From Betaproteobacteria bacterium (GTDB taxonomy: Bacteria > Pseudomonadota > Gammaproteobacteria > Burkholderiales > Burkholderiaceae_C): 10,235 nt of DNA. Location of the stretch: contig CANFOR010000093.1 in assembly GCA_947448675.1 (NCBI GenBank), positions 1 through 10,235 on the forward strand, written 5' to 3'. The notes under the pieces are model-generated. The model made no database searches, was not told the DNA's origin, and was given only the letters and a program-made list of their open reading frames with translations. The position numbers and the translations under genes were made by a program. Positions 5,973 through 10,235 of the stretch are shown in pieces; within the stretch, counting starts at the first letter, position 1; the number at the start of each line of letters is the position of its first letter.

Positions 5973-7016
5973 ATGCTGGTCACCCAACAACCCATCTTCC
6001 GCAAGTTTTGGCATGCCGTCATGCCCCTGGCCGACTTGGCGGGCGGCCCCAAGCCCTTTACCCTCCTGGGCGAGCCCATCGTGCTGTTTTTAGACGCGCA
6101 GGGCCAGCCCGCCACTCTGCGCGACCGCTGCTGCCACCGCACGGCCCGCCTGTCCAAAGGCTGGTGCGTTGACGCGCAAGGCCAGGCCTGCAGCCAAGGC
6201 CATGTGCGCTGCGCCTACCATGGCTGGACCTACAACGCGCAAGGCCGCGTCGTCATCATTCCGCAGTACCAGCCCAGCCGGGCCATCCCGCCGGGCTACC
6301 AAACCCCGGCCTATCACTGCACCGCGCGCTACGGCTATGCCTGGGTGGCTTTAGAGGAGCCCATTGCCGACATCCCCGCCGTGCCCGAGTTTGCTGTTGA
6401 CGGCTGGCGCACGATTTTTCAGTTTTACGAGCCCTGGGCCACCAGCCCGCTGCGCGTTTTAGAGAACAGTTTTGACAACGCCCACTTCAGCTTTGTGCAC
6501 CGCGCCACCTTTGGCGTTGCGGCCCAACCCCAGCCCAGCCAATACCAACTGGTCGAGAGCGAAACCGGCTTTTACGCCGAGACCACCATCGCCGCCGCCA
6601 ACCCCGAGCGCTTTGCGCAAATCAGCGGCGTGCAGGGCGCGCTCACCACCCGCCACATGCGCAACGCCTACTACCTGCCCTTTGCGCGGCGGCTCGACAT
6701 TGAATACCCCAGCGGCGTGCGACACGTGATCTTCAACTGCTTCACGCCGATTGACGACGGCCATATGCAACTGTGCCAATGGCTGTTTCGCAACGACACC
6801 GAGGCCGACTGCCCAGCCCAGTTGCTGATCGACTTTGACGCCGCCATCACCCGCGAAGACAAAGACATCTTGGAGTCCACAGACCCCGACGCGCTGGTGG
6901 ACACGCGCCGCCGGGGTGTGGAGTTCTCGATGGACTCTGACCAACCCGGCATGCTGATCCGCAAAAAACTCATGGAGTTGCTGGCGCGCGCAGGCGAGGC
7001 CGAGGTACACCGCTAG
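5973..7016 (+). CDS. Rieske [2Fe-2S] non-heme iron oxygenase, catalytic subunit
   Basis: This is a Rieske-type oxygenase of unknown substrate, 347 residues long. The [2Fe-2S] site is Cys53-x-His55 (CCHRTARLS) and Cys80-x2-His83 (CAYHGW). The 24 residues between the pairs exceed the usual 15 to 17, because of an inserted Cys-containing loop (Cys65 and Cys73). The mononuclear iron site is N165-x2-D168-x2-H171-x4-H176 in ENSFDNAHFSFVH. The third ligand is probably the Asp in the TREDKDILE region (about residues 293-301). The architecture fits single-component oxygenases of the vanillate demethylase/pheophorbide oxygenase-like group, which need a separate reductase. None is encoded nearby. The ATG at 5973 has no clear Shine-Dalgarno sequence. 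The gene is divergent from ureD and lies upstream of comEC, without obvious functional ties to either. Confidence 0.87.
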   Translation: MLVTQQPIFRKFWHAVMPLADLAGGPKPFTLLGEPIVLFLDAQGQPATLRDRCCHRTARLSKGWCVDAQGQACSQGHVRCAYHGWTYNAQGRVVIIPQYQPSRAIPPGYQTPAYHCTARYGYAWVALEEPIADIPAVPEFAVDGWRTIFQFYEPWATSPLRVLENSFDNAHFSFVHRATFGVAAQPQPSQYQLVESETGFYAETTIAAANPERFAQISGVQGALTTRHMRNAYYLPFARRLDIEYPSGVRHVIFNCFTPIDDGHMQLCQWLFRNDTEADCPAQLLIDFDAAITREDKDILESTDPDALVDTRRRGVEFSMDSDQPGMLIRKKLMELLARAGEAEVHR

Positions 7017-7038
7017 GCTGCTAGGGCATGTTGCCGAT

Positions 7039-7043
7039 GGAGG
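7039..7043 (+). promoter_or_regulatory. Ribosome binding site before comEC, pointing to an ATT start
   Basis: A perfect GGAGG lies five bases before ATT at 7049, which is in frame with comEC. No ATG, GTG or TTG lies at proper distance in that frame: the next are GTG 7073 and TTG 7076. The codon before ATT is an in-frame TAA (7046-7048), which separates comEC from the in-frame ATGs at 7028 and 7037. The site either supports initiation at ATT or is a relic of an older arrangement. Confidence 0.45.
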
Positions 7044-7072
7044 TTTAAATTTATTTTGCACTCATCGGTCTT

Positions 7073-9541
7073 GTGTTGGGCACGGCCTTGCAACTGCAAG
7101 AACGCAGTTTGCTGCCCGCCTGGGCGTACTTGGCCATTGGGCTGCCAGCGCTTACCAGTATTGCGTATGCAGCTATTAAAAATGTAGCGATTCAAGTGAT
7201 TGCGCCAAGCGCAAGCTCGGCGGCACCACAGGCTGACTCTGGCCGTGCAGCTAGCCGTGCAAGCTGGCTGCACGGTTTTTTACTGTGTTGGGCTTTTGCC
7301 GCCCTGGCCTTCGCGTTCACCGGCCTGCGCGCCAGCGCCTTCCAGTGCCAGGCGCTCAACCCCGGGCTCGAAGGGCAAGACCTGCAGCTCACCGGCATCG
7401 TCGCGGCCATGCCCCAGCGCAGCGAGGGCGGCCTGCGCTTTCGCTTGGAAGTGGAACAAGCCCAGCGCGCCGGGCAGGGCGTGCAAGTGCCGCCTGCTGT
7501 CTACCTGGGCTGGTATGGCGGGGCCTATGTCGACGAGCTGGGCCAGTCCCAGGGCGTTGACGGCCAGCCAGCCGACTTGCGCGCGGGCGAGCGCTGGCGT
7601 TTCACGGTGCGGCTCAAGGCCCCACACGGCAATGTCAATCCGCATGGTTTTGACTACGAGCTGTGGCTCTGGGAGCAGGGCTTGCAGGCCACCGGCTACG
7701 TGCGCGCCGGGCAGCACGACGCTGCGCCCACGCGCTTGGCCACTACCGCCTGGCACCCACTGGAGCGCGCCCGCCAAGCCCTGCGCAGCGCCATTTACGC
7801 GCGCGTGGCCGAGCCCGGCACGGCGGGGGTGATCGCAGCCCTGGTCGTGGGCGACCAAAACGCCATCGAGCGCGCCGACTGGGACATCTACCGCGCCACC
7901 GGCGTGGCCCATTTGATGAGCATCTCGGGCCTGCATGTCACCATGTTTGCTTGGGGCGCGGCGCGGCTGCTGGGCTGGCTGTGGCGGCGCTCGGCGCGCC
8001 TGTGCCTATGGCTGCCCGCGCCCACGGCGGGCTTGCTGGGCGGCCTGCTTTTGGCCACCAGTTACGCGCTGTTCAGTGGTTGGGGCGTGCCCAGTCAGCG
8101 CACCGTGCTGATGCTGGCCACGGTGGGCCTGCTGCGCCTGGGCGCGCGGCGCTGGCCTTGGCCCCTGGTGTGGCTGCTGGCCTGCGCGGTGGTGCTGCTG
8201 TGGGACCCCTGGGCCCTGCTGCAGGCGGGTTTTTGGCTCAGTTTTGTGGCTGTGGGGGTGCTGTTTGCCAGTGCCGCCAGTCCATCAGATGCTACAAATT
8301 CAATAGCTGTCTACGCAGGCTATACGCGCTTTGCAGCCATTTTTGTGTCTATAAAAGCGCTGTTCCTAGAGCAATGGGTGGTCACGCTCGCGCTCACGCC
8401 GCTCAGCTTGCTGCTCTTCAACCAAGCCTCGGTGGTGGGCTTGCTGGCCAATGCGCTGGCCATTCCCTGGGTCACGCTCTTGCTCACACCCCTGGCCATG
8501 GCCGGGGCGCTGTGGGCTCCGCTGTGGAGCGCCGCAGCCTGGGCGGTGCAGGCCCTGGCCTGGTTTTTAGGGCTCTTGGCCCAGCTCCCGCTTGCTACGG
8601 TTTCTGTAGCTGCTCCCGCGCTCTGGGCAACGGTTTTGGGCGTTTTAGGTGGTGCGCTGCTGGCCATGCGCCTGCCCTGGGCCCTGCGCGCCTTTGGCCT
8701 GCCCCTGCTGCTGCCGGTGCTGCTGTGGCAGAGCGCGCGCCCCGCAGCGGGCGAGTTTGAGTTGTTGGCGGCCGACATCGGCCAGGGCAATGCGGTACTG
8801 GTGCGCACCGCCGGGCACAGCCTGCTCTACGATGCCGGGCCACGCTTCTCGCGCGACAGCGACGCAGGCCACCGCACCTTGGTGCCGCTGCTGCGCGCAC
8901 TTGGCGAGCGCCTCGACACCGTGCTGCTCAGCCACCGCGACAGCGACCACACCGGCGGCGCCAGTGCGGTGCTGGGCATGCAGCCGCAGGCCGCTCTGCT
9001 CAGCTCCATCGAAGACGGCCACACCCTGCAAGCCCAGCGCCCCGCCACCCGCTGCAGTGCAGGCCAGCGCTGGCAGTGGGACGGCGTGGCGTTTGAGGTG
9101 CTGCACCCGCAAGCCGCTGACTACGCCACGGCCAACAAAACCAATGCGCTCAGCTGCGTGCTGCGCATCAGCAACGTTGCGCACAGCGCCTTGCTGGCAG
9201 GTGACATTGAGCAAGCCCAAGAAGCCCGTTTAACGGCCCTAGGAGCCCCGTTAAAGGCCGACGTGCTACTGGTGCCGCACCACGGCAGTAAAACCTCGTC
9301 GAGCCCGGCTTTTTTAGACGCGGTGCAGCCGCGCTTCGCCATGGTGCAGGCGGGCTACCGCAACCGCTTTGGTCACCCTGCCGCCAGCGTGCTGGCGCGT
9401 TACCAGGAGCGTGGCATCAGCGTAGCCGATTCGCCGCACTGCGGGGCCATGCGCTGGAGCAGCGCCCAACCTGCTGCGTTGCACTGCCAGCGCGAAGCTG
9501 CGCCCCATTATTGGGCGCATAACCTGAGCCCTTCAGATTGA
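7073..9541 (+). CDS. comEC: DNA uptake channel ComEC/Rec2
   Basis: ComEC is the polytopic inner-membrane channel that takes single-stranded DNA into the cell during natural transformation. From GTG 7073 the protein has 822 residues: N-terminal membrane helices (about 14-33 and 66-86), an OB-fold-like periplasmic domain (about 95-230), the competence domain with HLMSISGLHV (about 278-287) and several helices up to about 555, and a C-terminal metallo-beta-lactamase domain. The last carries SHRDSDHTGG (His621, Asp623, Asp625, His626), GDIE (Asp711) and PHHGS (His736, His737), so its metal ligands appear intact. The similarity to family N termini seems to extend upstream of 7073 (FALIGLVLG before TALQLQ), so the true start may be ATT 7049. 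Two palindromic repeat copies lie within the gene and are translated. Length is usual for the family. Confidence 0.93.
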   Translation: MLGTALQLQERSLLPAWAYLAIGLPALTSIAYAAIKNVAIQVIAPSASSAAPQADSGRAASRASWLHGFLLCWAFAALAFAFTGLRASAFQCQALNPGLEGQDLQLTGIVAAMPQRSEGGLRFRLEVEQAQRAGQGVQVPPAVYLGWYGGAYVDELGQSQGVDGQPADLRAGERWRFTVRLKAPHGNVNPHGFDYELWLWEQGLQATGYVRAGQHDAAPTRLATTAWHPLERARQALRSAIYARVAEPGTAGVIAALVVGDQNAIERADWDIYRATGVAHLMSISGLHVTMFAWGAARLLGWLWRRSARLCLWLPAPTAGLLGGLLLATSYALFSGWGVPSQRTVLMLATVGLLRLGARRWPWPLVWLLACAVVLLWDPWALLQAGFWLSFVAVGVLFASAASPSDATNSIAVYAGYTRFAAIFVSIKALFLEQWVVTLALTPLSLLLFNQASVVGLLANALAIPWVTLLLTPLAMAGALWAPLWSAAAWAVQALAWFLGLLAQLPLATVSVAAPALWATVLGVLGGALLAMRLPWALRAFGLPLLLPVLLWQSARPAAGEFELLAADIGQGNAVLVRTAGHSLLYDAGPRFSRDSDAGHRTLVPLLRALGERLDTVLLSHRDSDHTGGASAVLGMQPQAALLSSIEDGHTLQAQRPATRCSAGQRWQWDGVAFEVLHPQAADYATANKTNALSCVLRISNVAHSALLAGDIEQAQEARLTALGAPLKADVLLVPHHGSKTSSSPAFLDAVQPRFAMVQAGYRNRFGHPAASVLARYQERGISVADSPHCGAMRWSSAQPAALHCQREAAPHYWAHNLSPSD
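7141..7188 (+). repeat. Short palindromic repeat, copy 1, inside comEC
   Basis: The arms 7141-7151 (gctgccagcgc) and 7163-7173 (gcgtatgcagc) pair at 8 of 11 positions around an 11-base loop, followed by the tail tattaaaaatgtagc. The reverse complement of the 3' part matches copy 2 (8291 onward) at 22 of 27 positions. The element resembles dispersed AGCTGCTAGCGC-type palindromes that I remember from Comamonadaceae genomes (from memory, not checked). It is translated in frame as part of ComEC (about residues 24-39). Confidence 0.6.
8291..8345 (-). repeat. Short palindromic repeat, copy 2, inside comEC, inverted relative to copy 1
   Basis: This starts gctacaaattcaatagctg and ends near gcagccatttttgtg. 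It forms an imperfect palindrome (atagctg against cagccat, ACAAA against TTTGT). It shares 22 of its first 27 bases with the reverse complement of copy 1, and again has GCGCT followed by GCAGC in its second half. It is visibly richer in A+T than the comEC sequence around it. It is translated in frame, adding the segment from about DATNSIAVY to FAAIFV between two membrane helices. Confidence 0.6.
9499..9519. other. Perfect GC-rich hairpin at the end of comEC
   Basis: The arms TGCGCCC (9499-9505) and GGGCGCA (9513-9519) are perfectly complementary around a seven-base loop, about 20 bases before the comEC stop. No T-run follows on either strand, so it is not a standard intrinsic terminator. It may limit 3' decay of the comEC message or be chance in GC-rich DNA. 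Confidence 0.35.
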
Positions 9542-9590
9542 GCCTGTGCCGTCGCGATTGAGCGCCCTCGCACCAGCATGGCGCATTCCT

Positions 9591-9599
9591 TGCTATGCT
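9591..9599 (+). promoter_or_regulatory. Possible extended -10 element upstream of the ATP-grasp gene
   Basis: TGCTATGCT fits an extended -10 (TGnTATnnT) in the 130-base gap between comEC and the ATP-grasp gene (9542-9671). No good -35 lies at the right distance. The rest of this gap holds nothing that I recognise. Confidence 0.25.
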
Positions 9600-9671
9600 T
9601 GTTTGCACCGCCAGTGGCCCACGCAAGCTGCAGATGGCAAGCCGTTAGCAAAACCCGGAGACCCCCGCGCC

Positions 9672-10235
9672 ATGCCGATTTTTGACGAGATGTACACCCA
9701 GTTGCCCTATGCGTTTTTTACGCAAGGCCAGCAGGTACGCGCGCACTACCGCCCCTACGACGCTTGGCTGGCCAAACAGCCCAGCGACATGATGCGCCAG
9801 CGCCGCGAAGAGGCTGAAATGGTGTTTCGCCGCGTCGGCATTACCTTTGCCGTCTACGGTGCCAAAGACGAAGGCACCCATGCGGGCAATGGCGGCACCG
9901 AGCGCCTGATCCCCTTCGACCTGATTCCGCGCGTGATCCCGGCGCACGAGTGGGTCAGCATGCAACGCGGCCTGGAGCAACGCGTCACCGCGCTCAACCG
10001 CTTTGTGCACGACGTCTACCACGGCCAAGAAATCATTCGCGCGGGCTTGGTACCGGCCGAGCAAATTTTGCACAACGCCCAGTACCGGCCCGAGATGGTG
10101 GGCGTTAACGTGCCAGGCAATGTGTACTCGCATATAGCTGGCATCGACATCGTGCGCGCCGCCAACGCGCGAGGCGAGGGCGAGTACTACGTGCTGGAAG
10201 ACCATCTGCGCGTGACCAGCGGCGTGAGCTACATG
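9672..10235 (+). CDS. Circularly permuted ATP-grasp protein (DUF404/DUF407 type), 5' part
   Basis: The first 188 codons of a longer gene run without a stop to the window edge. Family signatures are FDEM near the start, HYRPYDAWL (25-33), FRRVGITFAVYG (52-63), ERLIPFDLIPRVIP (77-90), GLEQRVTALNRF (100-111), HIAGIDIVRA (154-163), VLEDHLR (174-180) and SGVSYM (183-188). The usual form LEDNLRxPSG reads LEDHLRVTSG here. These proteins are predicted ATP-dependent carboxylate-amine ligases. In many proteobacteria they are encoded next to alpha-E (DUF403) and transglutaminase-like genes, as a predicted but little-tested peptide synthesis or modification system. GGAGA at 9657-9661 precedes the ATG by ten bases. 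The gene is transcribed in the same direction as comEC, probably from its own promoter in the 130-base gap. Confidence 0.9.
   Translation, partial: MPIFDEMYTQLPYAFFTQGQQVRAHYRPYDAWLAKQPSDMMRQRREEAEMVFRRVGITFAVYGAKDEGTHAGNGGTERLIPFDLIPRVIPAHEWVSMQRGLEQRVTALNRFVHDVYHGQEIIRAGLVPAEQILHNAQYRPEMVGVNVPGNVYSHIAGIDIVRAANARGEGEYYVLEDHLRVTSGVSYM

Noticed and set aside
1894..7076. Shared 12-mer atcggtcttgtg before ccmI and before comEC
   Set aside because: A few 12-base matches are expected by chance in a window of this size, and the flanks do not match.
7663..8760. Alternative plus-strand frame of 365 codons inside comEC
   Set aside because: This is a GC-rich shadow frame. The comEC frame carries all conserved motifs over the same stretch.
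9645..10205. Long minus-strand open frame of 186 codons
   Set aside because: It is antisense to the ATP-grasp gene, whose plus-strand frame matches the family throughout. The minus-strand frame is a shadow of GC-rich codon use.

Overview
The window looks like a chromosomal segment of a betaproteobacterium in the Burkholderiales, most likely Comamonadaceae (Rhodoferax/Polaromonas-like). The basis is the style of the predicted proteins (Ccm, UreD, ComEC, ATP-grasp), the gene set, and a short palindromic repeat found twice, which resembles repeats I remember from that family. Nearly all of the sequence is coding. There is no tRNA, rRNA, CRISPR array, insertion sequence or phage gene, and no gap between genes exceeds about 130 bases.

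Left part (1-4513, + strand): the 3' end of a System I cytochrome c maturation operon, ccmF (3' part) - ccmG - ccmH - ccmI. ccmF/ccmG and ccmG/ccmH overlap. One base after ccmI comes an unusual membrane-anchored fusion of a ferredoxin-like domain with a thioredoxin-reductase-like flavoprotein. CcmF is the heme ligation subunit, CcmG and CcmH handle apocytochrome thiols, and CcmI chaperones the apocytochrome. The flavoprotein may be a redox partner, but that is inferred only from position. ccmF appears to carry a one-base frameshift at position 14/15, right at the window edge.

Middle (4514-7016): a two-CBS-domain protein with its own strong ribosome binding site. It converges on an intact but apparently isolated ureD (- strand), with no ureABCEFG on its downstream side. 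Divergent from ureD is a Rieske-type non-heme iron oxygenase with no visible electron-transfer partner gene.

Right part (7017-10235): comEC (DNA uptake channel) on the + strand, clearly richer in G+C than the ccm region. Its true start is unclear: the best ribosome binding site precedes an ATT codon and an in-frame TAA. The gene contains two oppositely oriented copies of a short palindromic repeat, both translated in frame. Last is the first 188 codons of a circularly permuted ATP-grasp protein (DUF404/DUF407 type), running off the right edge.

Most of the window is conserved housekeeping or accessory metabolism. The best candidates for something under-described are the apparently permuted ferredoxin-flavoprotein coupled to ccmI, the comEC start with its in-gene repeats, and the ATP-grasp gene cluster that begins at the right edge.
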